A stretch of 64,000 nucleotides of DNA from Arthrobacter sp. Hiyo8 (GCA_001549895.1 AP014719.1:496001-560000), one strand, 5' to 3'. Positions 34,007-44,530 are shown, counted from the first letter of the stretch. Numbers and translations are program-made. The notes: generated by a model from the sequence alone, not told the origin.

Positions 34007-34790
34007 GTGAAAGCGAAGGTTGCGTTTTCTACGCTCGGCTGCCCGGAAGCGTCCCTCCAAGAGATTCTGGACATTGCGGCCACCTATGGGGTTCAAGGCT
34101 CGAACTCCGTTCCATGGCAGGACAAATAGTGCATGCTGGCTTATCGAGTGAAGAGCGCGGCTGGATCCGTAGGCGGATCAACGAGGCAGGGTTGCACGTC
34201 GTCTGCGTAGCCACGTACGTACGTGTGGGCGATCCCGGGCTAAGCGACGACCACGTACTCGGCGAGCTTGAGGCCCAGATGCTTCTCGCTCGTGACCTGG
34301 GAGCGGCAGGCGTCCGCGTTTTTCCGGGTGGGGCTGGCACGGATTCGGATGCACGCATCGCAAGGCGGCTCGCGGCGGCCGCCCTCTCCGCCCTGACATC
34401 CGGATATGGCTGGAAACGCACGACTCGCATCCCCGAGGAACGGACATCCGGCGGGTTATGACGCTATTGGACGAGATATGCCCCGGTCACGGCGTCCAAG
34501 TCATCTGGGACGTACTCCATCCGGCCGCTGCCGGTGAGCGCCCCGCCACGACGTTCGAAGCCATCGGCCCGTGGTTTGGCTATGCGCAACTCAAAGATGC
34601 CAACTTCGACGGACAGCTACGGCTCCTCGGTCAGGGCGACATTCCGTTGCACGAAATCCTCATTCTCCTCGAAGACCGAACCGAGTGGCTTTCATTGGAA
34701 TGGGAGCGCCCATGGCATCCCGAACTCCCCGAACTGGCCGTGGCCTTGGCCGGAATGAGGCAGTGGTTTGAAAAACTGACGGGTCCTTAA
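34007..34790 (+). CDS. Sugar phosphate isomerase/epimerase-like TIM barrel (two frame breaks)
   Basis: The repaired 261-aa product resembles the xylose-isomerase-like TIM barrel family. VAFSTLGCPEASLQEIL forms the first strand and helix, VQGLELR the second, followed by VIWDVLHP with the metal-site Asp and His, YAQLKDAN, and a C-terminal SLEWERPWHPEL. Bases are missing near 34098 and 34425. The start is uncertain: GTG at 34007 fits the fold, but a strong GGAGGAG lies upstream at about 33940, so an N-terminal extension is possible. It is divergent from the hybrid regulator and may process the imported sugar. Confidence 0.82.
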
Positions 34791-34848
34791 GCAGAAGGCC
34801 ATTTCCTGCATTCGCTGGATGATGACCGGAACATGTCAAGCTTCTTTG

Positions 34849-34861
34849 GCCCCGTTGGGGC
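34849..34861 (+). terminator. Short GC hairpin
   Basis: GCCCC-GTT-GGGGC forms a tight 5-base stem 59 bases after the isomerase stop. It has no T run, so this is a weak terminator candidate. Confidence 0.3.
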
Positions 34862-35032
34862 GGGGTACGAGTGGCTCCACTTGCGCCGGCTTTTGGTCTG
34901 GCCCTGCGGGAGTGGCGTCCGACCGGATTACCGGTCCGTGTCGAATGCCTGAACCGGGGCTCACGGGTCGCGGGAGAGACCTGAGACCTATTCCTCTACT
35001 TCCGCGTGGACCATCTCGGTAGGCTCACCATT

Positions 35033-35482
35033 ATGGAGAATTCAGAGTTGAGACCTGACACCGAAGTACTCAGCGTTCATGAGTGCTGGAAGTACCTTCG
35101 TTCCTCCTCCGTCGGCAGAATTGCGCTCGTCAGAGGCGACAGCCCGGAGATCTTCCCAGTCAACTACCTGCCTGACGAGGGGACAGTGATCTTCCGGACA
35201 GGACCGGGCACCAAACTGGATGCCGTCATGGCCGGGCAAGTGATTGCATTGGAAGCCGATGGTTTCAACACCTACGGCACAATTGCGTGGAGTGTCATCG
35301 TCAAGGGACTTGCCGAAATAGTCACGGAAGCTGAAGAACTGCAGGAATCTTCCGTTATGGAACTCTCGCCTTGGGAAGCCGGCGCCAAAAATCATCTGGT
35401 CCGGATTACGCCGGCGGAAATGAGCGGTCGCAGGTTCGTGATCAGCCCGCCATCCCAATGGTGGCCCCCACGCGATTCGTGA
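35033..35482 (+). CDS. PPOX-fold flavin protein, type A copy 1
   Basis: The intact 149-aa protein belongs to the pyridoxamine 5-phosphate oxidase-like split-barrel family. Motifs are SVGRIALV, EIFPVNYL, VIFRTGPGTKL and AWSVIVKGLAEIV, ending PWEAGAKNHLVRI and GRRF. The family includes F420/FMN reductases and DosR-regulon proteins of unknown role. The ATG at 35033 is preferred to the GTG at 35006, which has no ribosome site. It is the first gene of the stress island and resembles the copies at 43479, 44007 and 59553. Confidence 0.9.
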   Translation: MENSELRPDTEVLSVHECWKYLRSSSVGRIALVRGDSPEIFPVNYLPDEGTVIFRTGPGTKLDAVMAGQVIALEADGFNTYGTIAWSVIVKGLAEIVTEAEELQESSVMELSPWEAGAKNHLVRITPAEMSGRRFVISPPSQWWPPRDS

Positions 35483-35623
35483 CCGCTGGTCAGGCCGGCT
35501 GCCTCGGTCCTCGCCGACCATGGCTTCCCCGCATTGCCTTGTGCCTTGGGCTGCGTGTCCGGTGCCGAAGGGAGGACGCCGCTTCGTTCATGTCACTCGA
35601 CCAACTGAAAATCCGGAAGATGG

Positions 35624-35637
35624 AGGACCAAAGACTC
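35624..35637 (+). promoter_or_regulatory. Weak DevR-box-like site
   Basis: AGGAC-CAAA-GACTC matches the GGGNC-N4-GNCCC pattern with two mismatches, 84 bases before hsp20. It is tentative. Confidence 0.3.
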
Positions 35638-35720
35638 TGGGATCAATTCCCCATGCTTCGCATTCTGGAAGGGTCAAGCCGGTTCGGGCATGACCAGATT
35701 CCAGGACAAGGAGGTCAGGA

Positions 35721-36143
35721 ATGTCGGACTTAATCAGGTGGTTCGATAACCGTCGCTCACCCATTGAGATGATCGAACGGCTATTCGAAGGTGATGTGGC
35801 AGCATCCGGGATCCGGGTCGAACAATTGGTTGAAGGCACCACCCTGGTGGTTCGCGCCGAACTGCCGGGGATCGATCCCGAGAAGGACGTTGAAATCACG
35901 CTTGGCGACGGGTTCCTTGAAATAAGGGCTGAAAGGCAGGAGAAGGAGGAGCAAAAGGACAAGGGCAGCTACAGAACGGAATTCCGCTACGGCTCCTTCG
36001 TCCGCAGGCTGCCAGTTCCGGACACAATCCAAAAGGACGACGTCTCCGCTTCATACAAGGACGGTGTTCTCGAAGTGAGAGCCCCGATTCCGGAAAGGGT
36101 CCAACCCTCCTCCGCTCACAAGATCCCGATTACACGGGAGTAG
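35721..36143 (+). CDS. hsp20: Hsp20/alpha-crystallin small heat shock protein
   Basis: This intact 140-aa chaperone has the alpha-crystallin domain at about residues 38-130 (TLVVRAELPGIDPEKDVEI, FVRRLPVPDTIQKDDVSASYKDGVLEV with the family G-L-L-like core, cited in part). A strong AAGGAGG precedes the ATG. It is the counterpart of the DosR-controlled HspX/Acr of mycobacteria in both domain type and genomic company, and would hold unfolding proteins during hypoxia or stationary phase. Confidence 0.95.
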   Translation: MSDLIRWFDNRRSPIEMIERLFEGDVAASGIRVEQLVEGTTLVVRAELPGIDPEKDVEITLGDGFLEIRAERQEKEEQKDKGSYRTEFRYGSFVRRLPVPDTIQKDDVSASYKDGVLEVRAPIPERVQPSSAHKIPITRE

Positions 36144-36181
36144 TACACACGGTCCAGATGATGGCCTGCCACGGGCGGGCC

Positions 36182-36195
36182 GTGACTTTCGGCCC
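36182..36195 (+). promoter_or_regulatory. DevR-box candidate upstream of usp
   Basis: GTGAC-TTTC-GGCCC followed by TA matches the island pattern with one mismatch. It ends 67 bases before the universal stress protein start. The flanking GGGCCG at 36177 also gives it hairpin potential with CGGCCC. Confidence 0.6.
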
Positions 36196-36262
36196 TATTA
36201 TCCGGAATCGCAACGGGTCACGCTAGCGGGAACGAAATCACCCCTATCGCGGGAGGAAAGTC

Positions 36263-36705
36263 ATGGGCCGGGAAGCATCCGCTGCAAGGATAGTTGTTGG
36301 TGTTGATGGATCGGAAGCCTCCATAGAGGCACTGAGGCAGGCCCAGAGCCTTGCGGTGCCATTGGGAGCGCAAATCGAGGCCGTTGCCTACTGGGAGTTC
36401 CCTCAGGTCTATGGCGGCTATGTGGCCATGGGCATCGATGACTTCGAGGAAGGCGCCGGACAGGTCCTCAAGGAATCCTTGGAGAAAGCGTTCGGTCCGG
36501 GACTGCCGGACAACGTCGTCTCGCGCGTTGTCCGCGGTCAGGCACGGAATCCCTCATTGAAGCTAGCCGGGAAGCTGACATGATCGTTCTCGGCAGGCGT
36601 GGCCACGGAGGATTTGGCGGGCTGCTGCTCGGATCGGTCAGTTCAGCCTGCGTTGCCCACGCCCACTGCCCGGTCCTTGTTGTCCATGCTCCGGAAAAGA
36701 AGTGA
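36263..36705 (+). CDS. Universal stress protein, single domain (one frame break)
   Basis: The 147-aa repaired UspA-fold protein begins [16 protein letters not shown]. Its C-terminus has the ATP-binding motif [15 protein letters not shown] and the strand AHCPVLVVH. One base is missing near 36548 (GGCACGG for GGGCACGG or similar). GGGAGGAAA precedes the ATG. ATP-binding Usp proteins of this kind are prominent in the mycobacterial DosR regulon. Confidence 0.93.
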
Positions 36706-36832
36706 ACGACACCGACGGCGGAGAGAGGAGACGCCTGATGGCGCCCTTGTGGTCTCTGAGTCGCCTTCTCGCCGATCCAGCCGCTCAAATGCCGTGACAT
36801 GCAGAAGCAAAATCGGCCCCCAGGAGAAACAA

Positions 36833-37276
36833 ATGTCCATTCCCAACATGGATCCCAGCCCCTTTGACGATGTCCGGCACGTCACGGAGGAGCTTAGCGA
36901 GGAGCGTTGCTGGGAGCTGTTGTGCTCACAGGACACAGGCCGCTTCGGCTTCAACTACAAGAACAGGGTGATGATCCTGCCCGTCAGCTACCTCGTCCAT
37001 GACCGGGCGATCTACTTCCGTACGTCCGCTGCCGGGACCATCGGTGACGCCGTTCCTCGCTTGAGTTCATCGTTCGAGATTGATGAGGCGCAGCCCGAGC
37101 GAAGCGAAGGGTGGTCGGTCCTGGTCAGCGGACCTTCCTCGCATGTGCAGGAACCGGAGCTGTTGACCTATCTTTGGGGACAGGCCATGGTAGAGCCCTG
37201 GGCAGGCGGAGCAAGGAATGACTTCATCCGGATCCACGCCGCGGTGGTGACTGGCCGCCACGTACACCTAGCCTGA
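36833..37276 (+). CDS. PPOX-fold flavin protein, type B copy 1
   Basis: The intact 147-aa split-barrel protein has ERCWELL, TGRFGFNYKNRVMILPVSYLV (quoted in part), AIYFRTSA, EGWSVLVSGPSS and a C-terminal EPWAGGARNDFIRIHA and VTGRHVHL. It is much closer to the protein at 58160 than to the type A copies. CAGGAGAAAC precedes the ATG. The type B copies share an acidic WSVLVSG strand and the LWG/EPWAGG loop, suggesting a common ligand. Function is unknown. Confidence 0.9.
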   Translation: MSIPNMDPSPFDDVRHVTEELSEERCWELLCSQDTGRFGFNYKNRVMILPVSYLVHDRAIYFRTSAAGTIGDAVPRLSSSFEIDEAQPERSEGWSVLVSGPSSHVQEPELLTYLWGQAMVEPWAGGARNDFIRIHAAVVTGRHVHLA

Positions 37277-37408
37277 ATCCGGGTCCTGGCGCCAGGCGTC
37301 AACGGTGCTCTCCAGAGTGCCGGGCCTGCCCGAGTCGGGTTCGACGGCTGTGCTGTCGATTCCCGTGATGGCCTCGCCCGCCTTTTCCCCGGGAAGGAAC
37401 CCCGCCCG

Positions 37409-38272
37409 CTATTTGCTCTTCTTGACCCGGCGTATGCGGGTAATGATGGTGGGGCACGCCAGCTGGGCAAGGACTGCGTGGGCGGTTGAGCCCAGCAGGA
37501 GACGCTTGATTCCGCCTCCGCCGCGGCTGCCAAGGACCAGCAGCTTCGCCGTCGATGCGGCTTCAGCGAGGGCCTGGACCGGTGGATCGGTGGCCAGGAC
37601 CCTGTGGACGACGAGGTCGGGGTACTTTTCCGCCAGGCCGGCGACTGTCTCGGCGAGGACCAGCCGTTCTTCTTCCATGAATTGCTCGACGAAGCTGCCC
37701 TCAGGCAACCCCCTTTGCAACCAGGCGCCGGGTATCGGGTAGGCGTGCATGACGGTCAGTTCCTGTCCTTCACGGTCTGCCTCCGCGGCGGCGAATGCTA
37801 CCGCCTGTGTTGATTCCTCCGAACCGTCCACTCCGACGATGACTCCGTGGCGGTTGTGCACCGTCTCTTCTCCGACGACGGCCACGGGGCAAACGGCCAC
37901 GGAGGCGATCTGCAGGGCGCGGTCGGTCAGCCGGCCTCCGGGCCTGACATGGGTCCCGGAACCGATGACCACCAGGGAAGCCTTCTTGGACCTTTTGCGA
38001 AGGGCGTACCCTGGGGTGCCCGAAATCAATACCGTTCGAACTTCAACTTTCGGTTCCACCCCGGCTGCATGGGCTTTGGCCTTGATCAGAAGCTCTGTCG
38101 CGGCCTTGTTGGCCATCTCGTTGTAGGCAAAGGATTCGGCCATCCAGCGGTCATCCACCGCATGCACGAGTTGCACGGGCAGCTTCAAAGCCGCGGCCCG
38201 GTGCATTGCCCAAGTCACCGCGGCCTCGTTGGCCCCGGTGTCGTTGATGCCGACGACTATTGGCTCTTTCAT
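37409..38272 (-). CDS. Tandem universal stress protein
   Basis: The intact 287-aa protein has two UspA domains (about residues 1-140 and 150-287). The first starts PIVVGINDTGANEAAV. The second has VIVGVDGSEESTQAV and the ATP motif LGSRGGGGIKRLLLGS. An arginine- and lysine-rich tail ends RIRRVKKSK. The ATG at 38272 has AGAGGAAG upstream. It is the last gene of a leftward group that includes DUF3040, the metallo-beta-lactamase protein, SPW protein and the mini-Usp. Confidence 0.93.
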   Translation of the reverse strand: MKEPIVVGINDTGANEAAVTWAMHRAAALKLPVQLVHAVDDRWMAESFAYNEMANKAATELLIKAKAHAAGVEPKVEVRTVLISGTPGYALRKRSKKASLVVIGSGTHVRPGGRLTDRALQIASVAVCPVAVVGEETVHNRHGVIVGVDGSEESTQAVAFAAAEADREGQELTVMHAYPIPGAWLQRGLPEGSFVEQFMEEERLVLAETVAGLAEKYPDLVVHRVLATDPPVQALAEAASTAKLLVLGSRGGGGIKRLLLGSTAHAVLAQLACPTIITRIRRVKKSK

Positions 38273-38325
38273 GGCATGTCCGCTCTTCCTCGATGATGTC
38301 TTCGACCGTTGGGCTTCCACCTCAA

Positions 38326-38649
38326 CTACCCCAGCTCTGCGGGTCCCATGGACTGGGAAGAGCTCGGACGCCACCGTATCTGCGGGGAGCCGAAGCGCCT
38401 CGTTGCCAGGTACGCCCCTGCGCCCATGATGGTGAATCCAATGATTCCGAGGGCCGGGGTGCGGGCCGCGACCCCGGTCAGGAGCACAAGGCATCCGACG
38501 ACGGCGGCGAAGATGCCGAAAGCTGTGTGTCGGGACTTGGGACGCCCGGGCGTCGATCTCATCTTTGCCGCGAATTTCGGGTCATCGCGTTCCAGTTCCT
38601 GGGCGATCTGTTCCAGTGTCTTCTTTTCGTGCTCGGAGAGAGCCATCAT
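38326..38649 (-). CDS. DUF3040 membrane protein
   Basis: The 107-aa protein has the DUF3040 N-terminal signature ALSEHEKKTLEQIAQEL followed by two predicted transmembrane helices (FGIFAAVVGCLVLLTGVAA region and LGIIGFTIMGAGAYLA). Two adjacent ATG codons (38649 and 38646) follow AGGAGG; either could start. Function is unknown; the family is common in actinobacteria. Confidence 0.88.
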   Translation of the reverse strand: MMALSEHEKKTLEQIAQELERDDPKFAAKMRSTPGRPKSRHTAFGIFAAVVGCLVLLTGVAARTPALGIIGFTIMGAGAYLATRRFGSPQIRWRPSSSQSMGPAELG

Positions 38650-38686
38650 CGGCCTCCTATGCCGGCGTGGGTGGAAACCATTGCTG

Positions 38687-40069
38687 CTAGAGCGGTTTGT
38701 CGAGCGGGACTGCTTCGAGGTATTCAGGGACCCTGGCGTTCCAGCCCAGCTCCCGCTTGATGCGGCGGCGCAGGGCATCGGAGGCCTCGGGTTCGCCGTG
38801 AGTGATGTAAGTCATGTGCGGGGCTTCATCCGCGGTGTGCATCCAACGAATGATTTCGTCGGCGTCGGCATGCGCGGAGAATCCTTCAATTTGTACGACC
38901 TCGGCCTGAATGGGGACGTCCTGGCCGTAAATCCTGAGTTCCTTTGCTCCGGCCGCCAGGTCGGCACCGCGTGTTCCTCCGGCCTGGTAGCCGCTGAGGA
39001 TGATGGCGTTTTTCGGATCCGGCCATAAGCCTCAAGGTGGTGGAGGATCCTTCCCCGGTGAGCATGCCACTGGCGGAGATGATGACCATTGGCCCTCCCC
39101 TCAGGTTGAGAAGCTTGGAATCGTCTGCGGTACGTGACATGGTGGCCAGCTTGTACATGTCTTCGAACTCGTCCACGAGGAGGCGGTGTTCGTCCGGGTG
39201 TTGCCGGTACATATAGGACGCGTCGATGGCCATGGGGCTGTTCAGATAGATCGGAATGTCCGGAATGAGGTGCTTGCGGCGGAGCCGGGAGAGGTGGAGC
39301 ATGAGGGTTTCCGCGCGGCCGACGGCGAACGCGGCGATCATGACAACTCCCCCGCGTTTGGCGACGCGGGACACCACCGCGCCAAGCTCAGCGGCCGCGT
39401 CCTGATCCGGGTGGCGTCGGTTGCCGTACGTCGATTCAGTGACAAGAATGTCCGCGGCCTCCAATTCCCGGGGAGGGAACATGAGGGGATCGTCGGCACG
39501 GCCCAAGTCTCCCGAGAAGTGTATGGAATGCCCGTCGACATTTATGTGGATCTGGGCGGCGCCGAGGATGTGTCCGGCTGGGAGGAAGGTGGCCTCGATG
39601 CCATCTCCCACTTCAAGCGGAGCATCAAAATCCCGCGGCTCGAATGAGTTCAAGGACCTGACCGCATCGGCCGCGGTGTAGACCGGAAGCGCGGGAACAT
39701 GCACCGAGGAACCCGATGATCAGCGTAGCGGGCTTCCTCTTCTTGGAGGTGGCCACTGTCCGGCAGCAGCAGTTTGCATAGTTCACTGGTCCCGTGGGTG
39801 GCGTAGACCGGCCCGGTGAAGCCATCGCGCACCAGTGCCGGAACGTATCCGGTGTGGTCCAGGTGCGCGTGGGTGAGCAGCACCGCGTCGATGGAACCAG
39901 GGGCGACGGGAAACGGGATCCTGTTTCGGTCGCGGATACGTTTGTAGCCTTGGAAAAGACCGCAATCGACCAGGATCCGCGTGTCCCGGGATTCGAGGAG
40001 ATAGCGGGAACCAGTAACAGTGTCGGTCGCGCCAAAAAACCGCAGGCGGGCCGGGTGATTGCTGTTCAT
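38687..40069 (-). CDS. Metallo-beta-lactamase/beta-CASP RNA-processing protein (three frame breaks)
   Basis: The repaired 461-aa protein has the metal motif THAHLDHTGY in the beta-lactamase fold, FSGDLGRADDPL and ESTYGNRRHPDQD, then a beta-CASP domain and the RNA-specificity C-terminus with SGYQAGGTRG and IEGFSAHADADE. This is the architecture of CPSF73-like bacterial nucleases. GAGGAGACC precedes the ATG at 40069. Bases are missing near 39712, 39048 and 39030. A predicted 5-prime exo- or endonuclease in a dormancy island suggests a role in mRNA turnover under hypoxia, which is inference. Confidence 0.9.
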
Positions 40070-40139
40070 GCTGGTCTCCTCGAAATTTGCAGTGCCGGGC
40101 ATCCGGCGGTGGCCGGATGCCCGTTCCGGAATTGCACGG

Positions 40140-40501
40140 CTACGGGCCGGCATCACATGGTGGTGACGGTATTCCTCGGTGCTGGGCTTGATTGCAAAGG
40201 CCGTGACAACCAGGGCGACCGCGCCCGGAATCCACGCACTCCAGGCGGCCCCTGTCATGGAGGTGAAGCCTCCAAACCATGGCGCAAGGAGGAGGACGAC
40301 GGCGAACACGGCTTGCGCCCACTCGGCAGCCGGCATTCCCGGCATGGCCAGGTTGGTGACCCCGGCGGCGACCAGCAGGACGCCGAGGATCACCATGAGG
40401 GCCGTGGACGATCCGCCTTGACTTGTCCACAGCACCGAGAGTGCGGCATAGGCGCCGGCGGCGATGACCGTCCAGTCCTGCCAACGGGTCCACTTCTTCA
40501 T
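40140..40501 (-). CDS. SPW-repeat membrane protein
   Basis: The 120-aa protein (repaired end) begins MKKWTRWQDW and has about four transmembrane helices with the SPW-type segments ALSVLWTS and APWFGGFTSM. As printed, the frame runs on without a stop into the downstream metallo-beta-lactamase gene; one missing C near 40146 would restore a TAG at 40140-40142. AGGAGCACG precedes the ATG. SPW proteins are of unknown function. Confidence 0.78.
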
Positions 40502-40530
40502 CTAGATCGTGCTCCTTTGATCGGTTTGGG

Positions 40531-40688
40531 CTATTTGATGGCCGCCCCGGCTGGGCCGGGACGGGTTCGGGGTGCTCGGCCGCTTCGGGTTCGTGCACGA
40601 CGAGAACTGGACAATGGGCATGGACGACACATGCCGCGCTGACAGAACCAAGCAGCATGATCTTGTCCTGCCCGGTTTGCCTGGCCAT
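40531..40688 (-). CDS. Mini universal stress protein or Usp remnant
   Basis: This 52-aa frame starts MARQTGQDKIMLLGSVSAACV and continues [19 protein letters not shown]. It is the last quarter of a UspA domain: the GS of the ATP motif and the final strand, without the nucleotide-binding N-terminal part. GAAAGGAACACC precedes the ATG, and two DevR-box-like sites lie upstream, so it is probably expressed. One G is missing near 40545. It may be a deletion remnant that keeps its promoter because the genes behind it need it. Confidence 0.6.
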
Positions 40689-40748
40689 GGTGTTCCTTTC
40701 CGTTCCCGCGGTTTCTCTAAGAATGGGCAGAAAATCAGCTGCCAAACA

Positions 40749-40762
40749 GGGCCGAAAGTCAT
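40749..40762 (-). promoter_or_regulatory. DevR-box candidate, leftward operon
   Basis: On the minus strand it reads ATGAC-TTTC-GGCCC-T, nearly the same as the site at 36182. It lies 60 bases before the mini-Usp start and so could drive the leftward five-gene group. Confidence 0.6.
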
Positions 40763-40773
40763 GGCCCCGGCTT

Positions 40774-40787
40774 GGGTCCTTCGGCCC
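40774..40787 (+). promoter_or_regulatory. DevR-box candidate between mini-usp and devR
   Basis: GGGTC-CTTC-GGCCC-TT matches the pattern fully, 12 bases from the preceding box and 93 bases before devR. Paired boxes about two helical turns apart centre to centre are typical of DosR targets. Confidence 0.65.
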
Positions 40788-40880
40788 TTGTTTGCCGTTG
40801 GCGGGCAGTGAACAATGACATAGCCGGGAAACATGCCGGACCGGCGGGACCGCGGCCACGGGCTGCCCGACAGGAGGATC

Positions 40881-41579
40881 ATGGAACGCCCAGTATCACC
40901 CCAAAGCGACGCCCGGGTCCTTGGCGCGCCGCCTATCCGTGTCTATGTCCTGGACGACCATGAGCTTGTCCGCCGGGGACTGCAGGAGCTGCTCGAAAGC
41001 GAAGGCTTTGTGGTGGTGGGCATGTCCGGTTCCGCGGAGGAAGCCGCACGGCGGATTCCCGCTTTGCGCCCCGACGTGTCAGTGCTAGACGCCCGCTTGC
41101 CCGACGGCACGGGCATCGAAGTGTGCCGGGAGGTGCGCTCCGTGGACCCCACCCTGAATTGCTTGATACTGACCAGCTACGACGACGAACAAGCCCTGCG
41201 GGGAGCCGTCCTTGCCGGTGCGGCCGGGTACGTCCTCAAGGAAATCGGCGGTACCGACCTGATAGGTGCGCTCCGCCAGGCCGCGCGCGGTGAGTCGTTG
41301 TTTGATGCGTCAGTGAAGGCGAAGATCATCCAGGGACTCACAGAGCCCCGGCGTGTGGATCCCAGGGTCGCCTCATTGACACCCCAGGAGAGGCGGGTCC
41401 TCGATCTGGTCGGACAGGGCCTGACAAACCGGCAGATCGGGGAACTCATGCAGCTCGCCGAGAAAACGGTGAAGAACTACGTGTCCTCGATGCTGGCAAA
41501 GCTGGGATTCGAACGTCGCACCCAGGCAGCCGTCTATATTGCCCACGGACCGGAAACGGACACCGGACCCGTCCGTTGA
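40881..41579 (+). CDS. devR: DevR/DosR-type response regulator
   Basis: The intact 232-aa NarL-family regulator has a receiver domain (VYVLDDHELVRRGL; acidic pair Asp25/26, phospho-acceptor Asp70 in VLDARLPDGTGIE, Thr98 in LILTSY, Lys120). The LuxR-type DNA-binding domain reads LTPQERRVLDL, GLTNRQIGELM and LAEKTVKNYVSSML. The LILTSYDDEQ, RLPDGTGIEVCR and LAKLGFERRTQAAV segments closely follow mycobacterial DosR. AGGAGG precedes the ATG. It is tail-to-tail with the kinase gene instead of co-directional. It is the likely master regulator of the island. Confidence 0.93.
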   Translation: MERPVSPQSDARVLGAPPIRVYVLDDHELVRRGLQELLESEGFVVVGMSGSAEEAARRIPALRPDVSVLDARLPDGTGIEVCREVRSVDPTLNCLILTSYDDEQALRGAVLAGAAGYVLKEIGGTDLIGALRQAARGESLFDASVKAKIIQGLTEPRRVDPRVASLTPQERRVLDLVGQGLTNRQIGELMQLAEKTVKNYVSSMLAKLGFERRTQAAVYIAHGPETDTGPVR

Positions 41580-41599
41580 CGGACCAGCAGACGGGAAAC

Positions 41600-43310
<1,711 letters not shown>

Positions 43311-43428
43311 TTACTGCCTTTCGAGCGGTGCAGCCCACACGGGGCAGGTACCCGTGTCGTGGCAGCTGGCGTATCCGATGCCAGACTACTCCCCGAGTCT
43401 CGCGTTCGCCCAGACGCCCTTGAGGCGC

Positions 43429-43442
43429 GGGTCTTTGTGCCC
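43429..43442 (+). promoter_or_regulatory. DevR-box candidate between devS and PPOX
   Basis: GGGTC-TTTG-TGCCC-TG has one mismatch to the pattern. It lies 36 bases before the PPOX start and 118 before devS on the other strand. Confidence 0.5.
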
Positions 43443-43478
43443 TGTTTCCAGCTCACTCCCGGGCGTAGCCTCTCCGTC

Positions 43479-43949
43479 ATGACGAACAAACCATCAACCC
43501 CGGAACCGGAGGTCCTGCAACCTCAGCAATGCTGGGAGCTCATGCGCGGCGTCTCGGTGGGACGCCTCGCAGTGTGGGTACTAGACCATCCAGACATCTT
43601 CCCGATCAACTACAAGGTTGACCATGGCACCCTCGTTTTCCGGACCGCAGAAGGGACCAAGCTCCACTCGGCCCTGGGCGAAACACCGGTTGCGCTGGAG
43701 GCCGACGGCGTCAACCCGGACACCGGGGTGGCGTGGAGCGTGGTCGTGAAAGGTCACGCTGTTGCCATCAAGCTGACCCAGGAGGTGCTCGATACGGTCG
43801 GGCTGCTCCTTTTCCCTTGGCAAGCGGGCCGCAAAGACCACTTCGTCCGCATCGTTCCGACGTCGATTACCGGACGCCGCTTCACCGTCACCCCTCCCCT
43901 GACGTGGTGGAGTCCCCTGGATGACGCAACGCGCGCCGGACTCGAATGA
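43479..43949 (+). CDS. PPOX-fold flavin protein, type A copy 2
   Basis: The intact 156-aa split-barrel protein has QCWELMRGVSVGRLAV, IFPINYKVDHGTLVFRTAEGTKL (quoted here as adjoining motifs IFPINY and LVFRTAEGTKL), AWSVVVKGHAVAI and GRRF near the end. It is close to the copy at 44007 just downstream, which suggests local duplication. Function is unknown; flavin or F420 binding is typical of the fold. Confidence 0.9.
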   Translation: MTNKPSTPEPEVLQPQQCWELMRGVSVGRLAVWVLDHPDIFPINYKVDHGTLVFRTAEGTKLHSALGETPVALEADGVNPDTGVAWSVVVKGHAVAIKLTQEVLDTVGLLLFPWQAGRKDHFVRIVPTSITGRRFTVTPPLTWWSPLDDATRAGLE

Positions 43950-43962
43950 CGGCGTCGCCCGG

Positions 43963-43976
43963 CGGCCTAAAGCCCC
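43963..43976 (+). promoter_or_regulatory. DevR-box candidate upstream of second PPOX
   Basis: CGGCC-TAAA-GCCCC-TA has one mismatch to the pattern and ends 30 bases before the ATG at 44007. Confidence 0.45.
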
Positions 43977-44006
43977 TAACGACGGCGGACAGCCGCCGGT
44001 AGCGTC

Positions 44007-44476
44007 ATGGTCATGAACCCTCAATCGACGGATGAAATCGAAAGTCTGAGTCCAGACGAATGCTTTGAATTGCTTGGCCAAGCAGCCGTTGGCAGGCTAG
44101 CCGTCATTGTCGAGGACCATCCGGACATTTTCCCGTGAACTACGTCGTGGACCACGGATCAATCGTCTTCCGCACAGGCACCGGCACGAAATTCTGGAAC
44201 ACGATGCGCCATCCCTGCGCGCTCGAAATCGATGGTTTCGATGCGGGCACCGGGAAGGCCTGGAGCGTCGTCGCCAGAGGGCAGGCGCACTTCATCGTCG
44301 ACCTGCGTGAAAAGGCGGCAGCCGATGCCCTCCACCTGGATCCCTGGCAGCCGGGCAGCAAGAGCCACTATCTGCGTTTGACCTTGGATGCCCTCACTGG
44401 TCGACGGTTCAAGGCCACCCGGCCCGATATCTGGAACACTCCCCTGTGGGATGCGCGCTCCGAGCTGTTCCACTGA
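44007..44476 (+). CDS. PPOX-fold flavin protein, type A copy 3 (one frame break)
   Basis: The repaired 156-aa protein reads ECFELLGQAAVGRLAVIVEDHPDIFP and then, after one missing base near 44137, VNYVVDHGSIVFRTGTGTKF (each motif only partly quoted). The C-terminal half has AWSVVARGQAHFI, DPWQPGSKSHYLRL and TGRRF. It follows the similar copy at 43479. Start ATG at 44007 or 44013. Confidence 0.87.
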
Positions 44477-44499
44477 CTTTTGCTGCCGGCGTCGCCGAC

Positions 44500-44513
44500 G
44501 GTACCTCTTGCCC
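44500..44513 (+). promoter_or_regulatory. Weak DevR-box-like site before adh
   Basis: GGTAC-CTCT-TGCCC-TA has two mismatches and lies only 17 bases before the alcohol dehydrogenase ATG. It would be unusually close unless the transcript is nearly leaderless. Confidence 0.25.
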
Positions 44514-44530
44514 TAGCTTGATGGAGCATC

